Shown piece after piece: positions 1-6,252 of a stretch of 6,886 nt of DNA. How positions within the stretch are numbered: the first letter of the stretch is position 1; each line of letters opens with the position of its first letter. The notes beneath the pieces are model-generated. The model did no database searches and was not told the DNA's origin. It was given only the letters and a program-made list of their open reading frames with translations. The stretch is taken from positions 1 through 6,886 of the forward strand of contig CALJAE010000135.1 in the NCBI GenBank assembly GCA_938028175.1. Direction: 5' to 3'. Source of the DNA: an uncultured Acidimicrobiales bacterium (GTDB lineage Bacteria; Actinomycetota; Acidimicrobiia; Acidimicrobiales; SZUA-35). A program made the position numbers and the translations under genes.

Positions 1-94
1 GCCTGCGCCCCTCAGCCAGTTTGTGTTTTGACAGTAATTCAACACCGGGCACAATATGTTGTTTCTGTCCAGATAGTACTGAAGGGGCAGGCAT
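1..94 (-). CDS. Possible start of the next gene, N-terminal fragment, unidentified
   Basis: From an ATG at 94-92 a minus-strand frame stays open for 31 codons to the window edge. It lies 29 bases after the pdxT stop, the distance seen elsewhere in this cluster. The peptide begins MPAPSVLSGQKQHIVPGV and continues with a charged stretch (SKHKLAEGRR). I do not recognise it. It does not match the YebC start (MSGHSKW-like), the gene expected next by comparison with mycobacteria. The upstream AAGCGG is a weak ribosome-binding site. With only 31 codons, chance openness cannot be ruled out. Confidence 0.35.
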   Translation of the reverse strand, partial: MPAPSVLSGQKQHIVPGVELLSKHKLAEGRR

Positions 95-123
95 GCCGCT
101 TACTATGACAGACCCCTATGACA

Positions 124-792
124 TTAACTTTGGGCAGCTAACAAAGCGACAAACAAACGGTGAACAGCCAGGTCATCTGTCAGCTCTGGATGAAACGAAC
201 TTGCCATTGCATTTCCTTGACGAACCAGCACTGGAGTTTCTTCATATCTAGCAAGAACTTCCACGCCTTCACCAACCTCAGTAACCTTCGGGGCTCTTAC
301 AAAGACAGCGTTAACGCTTGTTACTTCTTCTCCGACAGAAGCCTTAATCTCGATATTGGCTTCGAAAGAATCGATTTGTCGACCATAACTATTGCGTTCG
401 ACCGCAATATCGATCGCACCAAGCTGAGCGACCTTACTATCTGACGGCGTGGGATTCGCTAGACCAGAGGCAAGAATGATCATGCCAGCACAAGTACCCC
501 ATGTCGGCTTACCGCTATTAACCCAATCGCTCACCGGGGCCATTAGACCGCTCGTCTCAAGCAGCTGACTAATTACTGTTGATTCTCCACCGGGTATAAC
601 CAACCCAGCACAACCTTTAAGCTCTTCAACTGACCGAATCGCTACTGCCTTAACGCCGCCCCCTGACAAACCTCTATCTGAATCTAGCTGATTGAACTTC
701 TCAATATGTTTAGCAAACGCACCCTGCAAAGCAAGAACTCCAATTAGGAGGTTTGTCTCTGGCTGTGTTATTTGATCTTGGCTAGTGAGCAT
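124..792 (-). CDS. pdxT: Pyridoxal 5'-phosphate synthase glutaminase subunit PdxT
   Basis: The class I glutamine amidotransferase partner of PdxS: it hydrolyses glutamine and channels ammonia to the synthase barrel. From the ATG at 792 it has 222 residues. The domain opens LIGVLALQGAF (from about 16), followed by the oxyanion-loop motif IPGGEST (66-72), the nucleophile elbow GTCAGMI with C101, and the SSFHPEL segment with H201 and E203, completing the Cys-His-Glu triad. VRAP (165-168) is also typical. The protein is longer than most PdxT (about 190-200): there is an extra 15 or so residues at the N-terminus and a glycine-rich insert DRGLSGGG (39-46) between the first helix and second strand. 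A TTG at 810 in the same frame would add six residues; neither start has a good ribosome-binding site. It ends in TAA. Co-transcription with pdxS is likely. Confidence 0.95.
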   Translation of the reverse strand: MLTSQDQITQPETNLLIGVLALQGAFAKHIEKFNQLDSDRGLSGGGVKAVAIRSVEELKGCAGLVIPGGESTVISQLLETSGLMAPVSDWVNSGKPTWGTCAGMIILASGLANPTPSDSKVAQLGAIDIAVERNSYGRQIDSFEANIEIKASVGEEVTSVNAVFVRAPKVTEVGEGVEVLARYEETPVLVRQGNAMASSFHPELTDDLAVHRLFVALLAAQS

Positions 793-827
793 TTGATATG
801 ACCGAATCAAACTAGTGGATGATTAAG

Positions 828-837
828 CCTAGCTAGG
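828..837. repeat. 10-base perfect palindrome between pdxS and pdxT
   Basis: CCTAGCTAGG is fully self-complementary and lies in the 57-base gap between the pdxS stop and the pdxT start. It has no unpaired centre, so it would fold poorly as RNA, and no T-run follows on the minus strand. It could be a small protein-binding site or chance. I see no second copy in the window. Confidence 0.25.
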
Positions 838-849
838 TTTTCCTGCGCC

Positions 850-1764
850 TTACCAGCCTCGGTCGGCTAGCTTTGTCTCAACTTCATCCATATTGATGCC
901 AGTCATCGGCGCACCCAGACCACGGCTTACCTTGGCCAGTATCTCTGGGTTCTCAAAATGAGTAGTAGCTTCAACAACAGCTTTAGCTCTTGGAGCTGGA
1001 TCGGAACTCTTAAATATTCCAGATCCAACAAACACTGCCTGCGCACCAAGCTGCATCGCTAACGCCGCATCTGCAGGCGTAGCAATGCCACCAGCACAGA
1101 ATAATGGCACAGGAAGTTTCCCGGTGTCGGCGACTTCTTGGACTAGCTGTAGAGGAGCCTGCAACTTCTTGGCCCAGTCGAAAAGTTCTGCTTCGTCATT
1201 GGCTGCACCAATACGCTTAATGTCACCTGTGATATTGCGCAAGTGCCTGACAGCTTCAACAATATTGCCCGTACCGGCCTCACCCTTAGAGCGAATTAGG
1301 CTTGCACCTTCAGCAATACGACGAAGTGCCTCACCAAGGTTGGTCGCACCACAAACAAACGGCGTATCAAATGCGAACTTATCTATATGGTGGGCTTCAT
1401 CAGCCGGCGTAAGTACTTCTGACTCATCGATATAGTCAACGCCCAATGATTGAATAATTTGAGCTTCAACGAAGTGACCGATCCTGGCCTTTGCCATTAC
1501 GGGTATAGACGTAACTGACTTAATACCTTCAATCATTTCCGGGTCACTCATACGGGCGACGCCACCATCTTGACGAATATCAGCAGGCACACGCTCCAAA
1601 GCCATCACAGCTACCGCTCCAGCCTCTTGAGCGATCTCCGCCTGATCGGGAGTAACAACGTCCATAATTACGCCGCCGCATAGCATCTCAGCAAAGCCAC
1701 GCTTTACCTTGGCTGTACCTGTGTTTCGATCACTACCTGAATTAGCCGAATCTGCCATAAGCAT
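850..1764 (-). CDS. pdxS: Pyridoxal 5'-phosphate synthase subunit PdxS
   Basis: The synthase subunit of the ribose-5-phosphate-dependent vitamin B6 pathway, which builds pyridoxal 5'-phosphate from ribose 5-phosphate, glyceraldehyde 3-phosphate and ammonia supplied by PdxT. It forms a (beta/alpha)8 barrel, usually assembled as a dodecamer in the cytosol. The sequence is close to Bacillus subtilis PdxS throughout: GGVIMDV with D35, VMAKARIGHF with the first catalytic lysine K92, DYIDESEVLTPADE, then RSKGEAGTGN with the second lysine K160, and FVGSGIFKS in the phosphate-binding loop. It ends DRGW, like the family (ERGW). At 304 residues it is about 10 longer than B. subtilis PdxS at the N-terminus. 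The start may be the ATG at 1764 or the one at 1758; an in-frame TAG lies just upstream and neither has a clear ribosome-binding site. pdxT follows after 57 bases. Confidence 0.97.
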   Translation of the reverse strand: MLMADSANSGSDRNTGTAKVKRGFAEMLCGGVIMDVVTPDQAEIAQEAGAVAVMALERVPADIRQDGGVARMSDPEMIEGIKSVTSIPVMAKARIGHFVEAQIIQSLGVDYIDESEVLTPADEAHHIDKFAFDTPFVCGATNLGEALRRIAEGASLIRSKGEAGTGNIVEAVRHLRNITGDIKRIGAANDEAELFDWAKKLQAPLQLVQEVADTGKLPVPLFCAGGIATPADAALAMQLGAQAVFVGSGIFKSSDPAPRAKAVVEATTHFENPEILAKVSRGLGAPMTGINMDEVETKLADRGW

Positions 1765-1814
1765 AGGCTAGTGGCTAAGTTGAAGATCCGCTCGCCAGAA
1801 AGGCTAGAACAGGC

Positions 1815-2657
1815 TTAGATCTTGCCCGAGAGTACGTCGATTCTAAGCTCGACCGAAGATAGGTGCTCTGTGGGGGTCTTGACTGCCGACATTGTCGATG
1901 GTCGAACCATCCAAACAAAGTCAGAACCAGCAGACGCTGTAGCCGGGACATAGCCACCGGCTGCAAACTTCACTAGAGCATTACGTAGTCCTGGCGGATA
2001 GTGCGTCAAGGCAATCGAGCCCCTATCTGCCACGAGGTCTCGGTCGGTACTGATCAACTGTTCGGTTACTCGATCAGCAAATCTTCTAGTCAGACTGCCA
2101 GATGAACCATCAAGATAGGTGATACCAAAGACCCCCGCAACAACAGAAGCCTTCTGGGCGTCACCGTTACGGATACGAACTAAGAGCTCGGCAACAACAC
2201 CTTCAGTTTCTGCCACACCTAGCGCCTCTATAGCACCAGTTGTAAAACCTACGGTGCCACCGTCACCGTCTGCAATAGCAAATGCATTTACACAATCATC
2301 TTCAACCAAGTAGATACCAGGCTCTGCAATGCCAACGCTAAGCGACAATGACTCGACCATGTTCACAAGCCGAGGAGCCGTGTTCTCAGACGCAGGATAA
2401 GCCCCTAGGAAGTTCAGCAAGTTCTGCGCATAATTGCGTCTTGTAAAGAACAGGTATGCGCCCAAGATCAACGGCACTGCTAGTGCCAACAGCAACAGCC
2501 AAAGGTTAGGTAACAAAAATGCAATCAGGACTAAAGCTATTACCGGGATGACCGAGAGAGCAAGAACCGCAGTACCAAAAATTTGCAATAGCTGCGCCTG
2601 AATAGACCGACGACCGGCTAGGCGACCGACTGGTTCTGATATTTGCTCCTGCGACAC
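1815..2657 (-). CDS. M48-family membrane protein lacking the zinc site (probable pseudoprotease)
   Basis: A 280-residue protein with two membrane helices (about 27-49 and 51-71) followed by an M48 (HtpX/Ste24-like) domain. Family landmarks are present: PRLVNMVESLSLSVGI (95-110), the NAFA motif (124-127), TTGAIEAL (139-146), EGVV...IRNGD (152-166), ADRGSIALTHYPPGLRNAL (210-228) and a final leucine-rich LRIDVLSGKI. The zinc-binding HExxH, expected as AHELSHIRN, reads AELLVRIRN (156-164) at exactly the same spacing, so both histidines and the glutamate in register are gone. The third ligand, normally Glu in E-x3-D, is Asp (D207-LVA-D211). The frame is intact, so this looks like a folded, non-catalytic homologue rather than a decayed gene. 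Active M48 proteins degrade membrane proteins; a regulatory or scaffolding role here is inference. GTG start is forced by an upstream in-frame TAG. It lies 35 bases after pimA and 50 before pdxS. Confidence 0.87.
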   Translation of the reverse strand: MSQEQISEPVGRLAGRRSIQAQLLQIFGTAVLALSVIPVIALVLIAFLLPNLWLLLLALAVPLILGAYLFFTRRNYAQNLLNFLGAYPASENTAPRLVNMVESLSLSVGIAEPGIYLVEDDCVNAFAIADGDGGTVGFTTGAIEALGVAETEGVVAELLVRIRNGDAQKASVVAGVFGITYLDGSSGSLTRRFADRVTEQLISTDRDLVADRGSIALTHYPPGLRNALVKFAAGGYVPATASAGSDFVWMVRPSTMSAVKTPTEHLSSVELRIDVLSGKI

Positions 2658-2692
2658 TTGAATAGACTACAAAGGTCAGGGCACTAATTCAA

Positions 2693-3766
2693 TCAAATGA
2701 GCGCCTCATACAAAGACACGTACTCATTTGCCAACGAATCCATTGAGAAACTGGCTGCTCTTTCCCGTGCTTTAGCCAAAACGGGCATCTGAGGATACGT
2801 TTCCACAGTCGAAGCCAAAGCAGCCTTAAGAGCATCAACGTCCCCCATTGGGAACAAGGTGGCGCACTCACTTCCCTGAGTAACAGCGGCATAAGCCTCT
2901 AGGTCAGATGCAACCAAGTGGGTGCCTGCTGCCATTGCCTCGACTAGGACGATGCCAAAGCTCTCGCCAGAAAGCGATGGCACACACAAGATATTTGCAT
3001 CTCGTAATGCTCTAGCCTTGTCTGACTCTCCAATGGGTCCAAGCCACTCGATTCGACGATCACGACCATATCTCGCCTTCAAAGATTCTGTCTCAGGCCC
3101 AATACCTGCAACCTTAAGTTTGATTGATCCCTCGAAGCGGTTCACGGCTTCCAAAAGGATTGAGAGCCCCTTGCGTTGTTCGTGTCGACCCAAAAATAGT
3201 ACCTCCGGCACTTCATCGATTTCAGCGACCAACTCAGAAACCGAATCTGCTGGCGGCAGCTCAACCCCATTTCGCAATACAGTTGCATCGACTTTTAGGT
3301 GTGCTTCCACCATCTTCTTTGCTTCATTCGAGACGGCAACGCTCATATCAATACGCTTGGCCAAACGTTTTACAGTTTTTGGAATCCATCGATAAGGACG
3401 AACATCACCACTGGCATGGAAGGTACCAATTATAGGAGCCGGCTTAACAACCAGTGATGTCAAACTAGGCCCGGGAACAAGTGGTTCGTGCAAGTGGAGC
3501 ACATCGAATGAATACTCATTGAGCACAGAAAGAACACGCAACTGAGCGGGAATGTCCGGAGCGATCGGGGCTAAGGATCCATTCTCAGCATATGGAATTG
3601 ACTTACCCAATGGAATAACCCATGACTCTGGTGGCACATCGTCAACTGGGGCTAAGACTTTGGCATCGACACCGCTCGAACGAAGTGCTTTGGCTAAACC
3701 GAGAACTTGGGCTTGGACTCCACCCCAGATTGAAAGGCTGTATGGACAGACCAGGCCAACTTGCAC
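2693..3766 (-). CDS. pimA: Phosphatidylinositol mannosyltransferase, GT4 family
   Basis: A 357-residue GT-B glycosyltransferase of family GT4 that transfers mannose from GDP-mannose to phosphatidylinositol on the cytoplasmic face of the membrane. The N-terminus VGLVCPYSLSIWGGVQAQV (3-21) carries the Gly-Gly loop typical of PimA. HLHEP (91-95) and GTFHAS with H117 form the acceptor side. The C-terminal domain has FLGRHEQRKG (191-200) with the R194 and K199 pair that holds the GDP-mannose phosphates, and the EX7E motif E268-SFGIVLV-E276 followed by AMAAGT. Length is close to characterised PimA (about 375-385), slightly short. The start is GTG; an in-frame TAA lies two codons upstream, so no longer start exists. 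It follows the acyltransferase stop by 18 bases. The conserved block SLAPIAPD (64-71) also appears in actinobacterial PimA as I recall it. Confidence 0.92.
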   Translation of the reverse strand: MQVGLVCPYSLSIWGGVQAQVLGLAKALRSSGVDAKVLAPVDDVPPESWVIPLGKSIPYAENGSLAPIAPDIPAQLRVLSVLNEYSFDVLHLHEPLVPGPSLTSLVVKPAPIIGTFHASGDVRPYRWIPKTVKRLAKRIDMSVAVSNEAKKMVEAHLKVDATVLRNGVELPPADSVSELVAEIDEVPEVLFLGRHEQRKGLSILLEAVNRFEGSIKLKVAGIGPETESLKARYGRDRRIEWLGPIGESDKARALRDANILCVPSLSGESFGIVLVEAMAAGTHLVASDLEAYAAVTQGSECATLFPMGDVDALKAALASTVETYPQMPVLAKARERAASFSMDSLANEYVSLYEALI

Positions 3767-3784
3767 TCTTTAAAGATAGCTGGC

Positions 3785-4660
3785 TTAAGCGTTTGCCGCA
3801 TCCGGAGGCTCAACAAGTTGCTCTAACACATACCATTGATCCAACTTTGGCTTAATAAGCTCAGCTAGTGAATCTGCAACTGCCTGAGTAACATCTGCAG
3901 CAGAGCCACCTTTCACTAACGACTCTGAGATTGGTGGCAACACCTCGCAGTGAGCCCCAGTCTCAGTCATGTACACCGCCGTTGGAATCAGTTGAGCACC
4001 AGTCCTTTTAGCTAACAGCGCTGGACCAACTGGCAGATTCAAGCTTTGCCCAAATAGTTCAACGGGTACTGCCTTGGCCCCCAGGTCACGGTCTGATAGC
4101 AAACAAACAATTTTGTTCTCCCTCACAGCAGCCGACAGTTGCTTGAACGAATCGTTTCCTAAACCCACAACTTCTAGACCATAACTATTGCGAGTTGCTT
4201 CAAACCAGTTGAATACTTCTGGCGGTTCCAATCTCTCAACAGCTACAACAACCTTCTCACCAGCAACACGAACCAACCAGGCTGCGCCCCACTCCCAGCT
4301 CCCAACATGTGGCAGAACCAAAATTGGACCTGTCCCAGTGTCTAAGGCATGCTGGATATGTTCATAGCCAGATACGGTGAAACCATCGTCTACCTGATCG
4401 GGCGAAATTGATCCCAGGCCGATCAGATCTACGAAGTAGCGAGCATAGTTTCCAATTGCTTTGCTGCTAAGCGCTGCCAGTTCCGACGATGACAAACTTG
4501 GATCTACAAGGGCAAGGTTGCTCGAATGGTTCTGCGTTTTATCTCCAATGAACCGACTACCCAGCCGTTCACCTGCGAACCCAGCAAGTCTTCGACTCCT
4601 CTGATGGCCAAGTGTTTTAACGAATCGTTTTAGAAGTTGAAACTTGAAAGTAGCACTCAT
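3785..4660 (-). CDS. PatA/LpxL-type acyltransferase, probable PIM acyltransferase
   Basis: A 291-residue member of the lysophospholipid acyltransferase (HtrB/LpxL-like) superfamily. The catalytic HX4D/E motif is present as H118-VGSW-E123 in the segment LVLPHVGSWEWG. A second family block follows: LLSDRDL (187-193), VPVELFGQ (198-205), then the LPVGPALLAKRTGAQLIP stretch (209-226), which lines the acyl-binding side. The cationic N-terminus (KRFVKTLGHQRSRR) lacks a clear membrane helix and would hold it on the membrane surface, like mycobacterial PatA. PatA moves palmitate from acyl-CoA to the 6-position of the mannose that PimA added to phosphatidylinositol; the position between pgsA and pimA supports that role here. 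ATG start, 10 bases after the pgsA stop, no strong ribosome-binding site, so translational coupling is likely. Ends in TAA. The family is firm; the acceptor is inferred from context. Confidence 0.88.
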   Translation of the reverse strand: MSATFKFQLLKRFVKTLGHQRSRRLAGFAGERLGSRFIGDKTQNHSSNLALVDPSLSSSELAALSSKAIGNYARYFVDLIGLGSISPDQVDDGFTVSGYEHIQHALDTGTGPILVLPHVGSWEWGAAWLVRVAGEKVVVAVERLEPPEVFNWFEATRNSYGLEVVGLGNDSFKQLSAAVRENKIVCLLSDRDLGAKAVPVELFGQSLNLPVGPALLAKRTGAQLIPTAVYMTETGAHCEVLPPISESLVKGGSAADVTQAVADSLAELIKPKLDQWYVLEQLVEPPDAANA

Positions 4661-4670
4661 CTATCGACAA

Positions 4671-5249
4671 CTACGTTGCTTGCAGCCAAACTTTTCTGAA
4701 CCTCATTAGAGCAGTGATAATCGTAGCTATCAGCATGAGCCATAAAATCCAGGTGAGGATACCGCTAAAGGCCAAACCGACACCGAGCACAATAAAACGC
4801 TCAGCTCGCTCCATTAGACCACCCTTAGCATCGAAACCAAGTGACTCGGCTTTGGCCCTCTGATACGAAACCAAAGATGCCGCCACATATAATGCAAATG
4901 GCAACAAAGCTAGCTGTGGGCTATCGGAGGCGACATAGAACCAGCTCAGCCCAAAGAACAAGAAAGCATCACTCACCCTGTCAGCAACAGAATCAAAATA
5001 AGCACCGGCGATCGAGACGCTATCGGTAGCTTTAGCAACCGCTCCATCTATAGCGTCTGCAAAGCCTGTAACCGCTAAGCCAATTAATGCGAGAATAAAA
5101 CGCCCCTGAGATAGCAGAACAGCCGTTCCACCTGCAAGAGCGATACCGAAAGCAGTAAACGCGTTCGGGCCGACCCCTGTCTTGGTCAGCACTGCCGCTA
5201 CTGGAGCGACAGCAGCATCAAAAGGTTTTCTAAAATTGCCGTCAAACAC
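4671..5249 (-). CDS. pgsA: CDP-alcohol phosphotransferase, probable phosphatidylinositol-phosphate synthase
   Basis: Integral membrane enzyme of 192 residues that probably joins CDP-diacylglycerol to inositol 1-phosphate, the first step towards phosphatidylinositol and its mannosides. The family motif D-x2-D-G-x2-A-R-x8-G-x3-D-x3-D is visible at residues 65-90: D65, D68, G69, A72, G82, D86 and D90. These aspartates bind the metal ions and provide the catalytic base. The usual Arg after Ala is Lys (K73). The later stretch SYQRAKAESLGF...MERAER (128-151) matches the inositol-phosphate-binding region of actinobacterial phosphatidylinositol-phosphate synthases better than phosphatidylglycerol-phosphate synthases. 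Several hydrophobic segments fit the usual six helices. The start is GTG, with GGGA about eight bases upstream and an in-frame stop (TAG) shortly before; no ATG is available. It precedes the acyltransferase by 10 bases, as in mycobacteria. The specific substrate is inferred from motif plus neighbours. Confidence 0.88.
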   Translation of the reverse strand: MFDGNFRKPFDAAVAPVAAVLTKTGVGPNAFTAFGIALAGGTAVLLSQGRFILALIGLAVTGFADAIDGAVAKATDSVSIAGAYFDSVADRVSDAFLFFGLSWFYVASDSPQLALLPFALYVAASLVSYQRAKAESLGFDAKGGLMERAERFIVLGVGLAFSGILTWILWLMLIATIITALMRFRKVWLQAT

Positions 5250-5315
5250 TACTGAATTCCCAACGCTCTATCACCATGCCACTTTATCGCCCATTGATGT
5301 CTTGGACGCAAAGTT

Positions 5316-6161
5316 CTAACCGATTAGGTATTCGACACTTGGCACGCCTGGGGTATCGCTAGGACGCCTCTCTAGCTGCGAGTCTGAAGTACGAGACTTT
5401 TCAACCTCTCGTAAGTCAATAACGCCGGCCAGATTGGTTGCGATTGAAGATGTGGCAGCACCAATTGCTGCACCTGCCGCTGCCACATAGGTTTCTGCTA
5501 AGTCGATTGGGAGTACCCGCTCTGACAAGATAGAACTAGTTTGTGGGTCGCCCAAAGCTATGCGACCGAGATCACGGTCGACAATCGTGGTCTTAACTCC
5601 ACCAAGACCAGCAGTCTTTACAATTCCCTCCAGAACATTGCCGTCGACAATCTTTGCTCGCCAACCTACTGAAGAATCAAGTTCTAGAGCATAGGTTCCC
5701 TGGAAACGAATCATTCTGACAATCGACTGTGGAGTAACTTCTACCAGGCCAAGGTCGGCGCCTACTAGAGCGGCAAGATCTTTTAACGACTGAACATACT
5801 TCATTGGCATATACGAAATACCTGTTGCCGGAGTACCTACTCGAGCAATTCTTTCGCCAGTCTTTTCTTGGAGAGCATCAACCCATGGGTGCATACTCGG
5901 TCCACTACCGACACCCGAATAACGGCTACCAAAACTAATCCCAAGCTTTGTGCCTTTGCTAAGTTGCAAATGGTTCCAAAGCGTTCGCACTGCCCCCTCT
6001 AGGAGGTACGGACTTTTAACCGCTACGTCGCGTCCTGGTTCCAACGGCAACTCATGGTGCGCCACCATCTCGAATGAGCTATCTAGAACACACATTCTCA
6101 GACTTGTCTTGTGTATCTCTAATCCTGCAACTTCAGAATAGTGAAGATCATTGACGCTCAT
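5316..6161 (-). CDS. PilM-like / actin-fold protein, function uncertain
   Basis: A protein of 281 residues from the ATG at 6161. The frame also opens at a GTG nine bases earlier (6170); I prefer the ATG because GGTGG sits about five bases before it. It has no signal peptide or membrane helix. Its layout resembles the PilM/FtsA type of actin-like fold: an N-terminal strand pair (AGLEIHKTSLRMCVLD, near 12-27), a second strand KLGISFG (72-78), a glycine-rich mid segment ALELDSSVGWRAKIVDG (158-174) followed by KTAGLGGVK (182-190), where the phosphate-2 loop would be, and a late helix YVAAAGAAIGAAT (225-237) leading to IDLRE. PilM proteins show a similar order and help assemble type IV pili under the inner membrane. 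Canonical nucleotide-binding residues are not obvious, so binding may be lost. No pilN, pilO or pilQ is in view. The last 30 residues look disordered. The gene is real; the family is a moderate guess. Confidence 0.78.
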   Translation of the reverse strand: MSVNDLHYSEVAGLEIHKTSLRMCVLDSSFEMVAHHELPLEPGRDVAVKSPYLLEGAVRTLWNHLQLSKGTKLGISFGSRYSGVGSGPSMHPWVDALQEKTGERIARVGTPATGISYMPMKYVQSLKDLAALVGADLGLVEVTPQSIVRMIRFQGTYALELDSSVGWRAKIVDGNVLEGIVKTAGLGGVKTTIVDRDLGRIALGDPQTSSILSERVLPIDLAETYVAAAGAAIGAATSSIATNLAGVIDLREVEKSRTSDSQLERRPSDTPGVPSVEYLIG

Positions 6162-6190
6162 TATGTCCACCGCTCATTAACTAGCCACTG

Positions 6191-6217
6191 ACATGAACGC
6201 TGATCTAGCACTCATGT
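6191..6217. repeat. 27-base imperfect dyad in the gap before the PilM-like gene
   Basis: The outer arms ACATGA (6191-6196) and TCATGT (6212-6217) are perfect inverted complements. After two mismatched positions on each side come inner arms GCT (6199-6201) and AGC (6207-6209), flanking a five-base centre GATCT. So 9 of 11 arm positions pair, with exact spacing. It lies in the largest gap of the cluster, between a possible -10 box and the start of the PilM-like gene. This is where an operator or a 5' leader hairpin would sit. No T-run follows on either strand, so a rho-independent terminator is unlikely. The symmetry is visible; a regulatory role is inference. Confidence 0.45.
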
Positions 6218-6226
6218 CCTTAACTA

Positions 6227-6232
6227 AGTATA
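6227..6232 (-). promoter_or_regulatory. Possible -10 box (TATACT) upstream of the PilM-like gene
   Basis: On the minus strand the gap after the small membrane-protein gene reads TATACT, one base from the TATAAT consensus, in an A/T-rich patch. No convincing TTGACA-like -35 box sits 16 to 18 bases upstream, and there is no extended TG motif, so the prediction rests on one hexamer. Transcription from here would start close to the dyad at 6191-6217 and would drive the PilM-like gene and perhaps the lipid and vitamin genes downstream. Low confidence. Confidence 0.2.
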
Positions 6233-6252
6233 AAGCTTGACCCGGCGTCAGA

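Noticed and set aside
90..97. GGCATGCC palindrome and nearby AGGGG/CCCCT arms after pdxT as a terminator
   Set aside because: The stem is weak, the arms enclose a long unpaired segment and no T-run follows on the minus strand; the ATG of the next possible gene lies inside it.
21..444. Plus-strand open frames of 76 and 94 codons
   Set aside because: They overlie pdxT and its tail in the opposite strand, and their peptides show no family resemblance or domain pattern; the pdxT frame explains the region.
1775..1966. Minus-strand 63-codon frame overlapping the end of the M48-like gene
   Set aside because: It is a shifted frame inside the M48-like gene, with low-complexity Arg/Ser composition and no recognisable motif.
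2175..2189. Frameshift or sequencing error as cause of the missing HExxH
   Set aside because: Family-like residues continue in the same frame and at the same spacing on both sides, and a shift in this short stretch would need two compensating errors; the third ligand has also changed.
2922..3435. Plus-strand frames of up to 157 codons opposite pimA
   Set aside because: They mirror the highly conserved pimA coding frame; the peptides are Ser/Pro/Arg-rich with no domains, as expected of antisense shadows.
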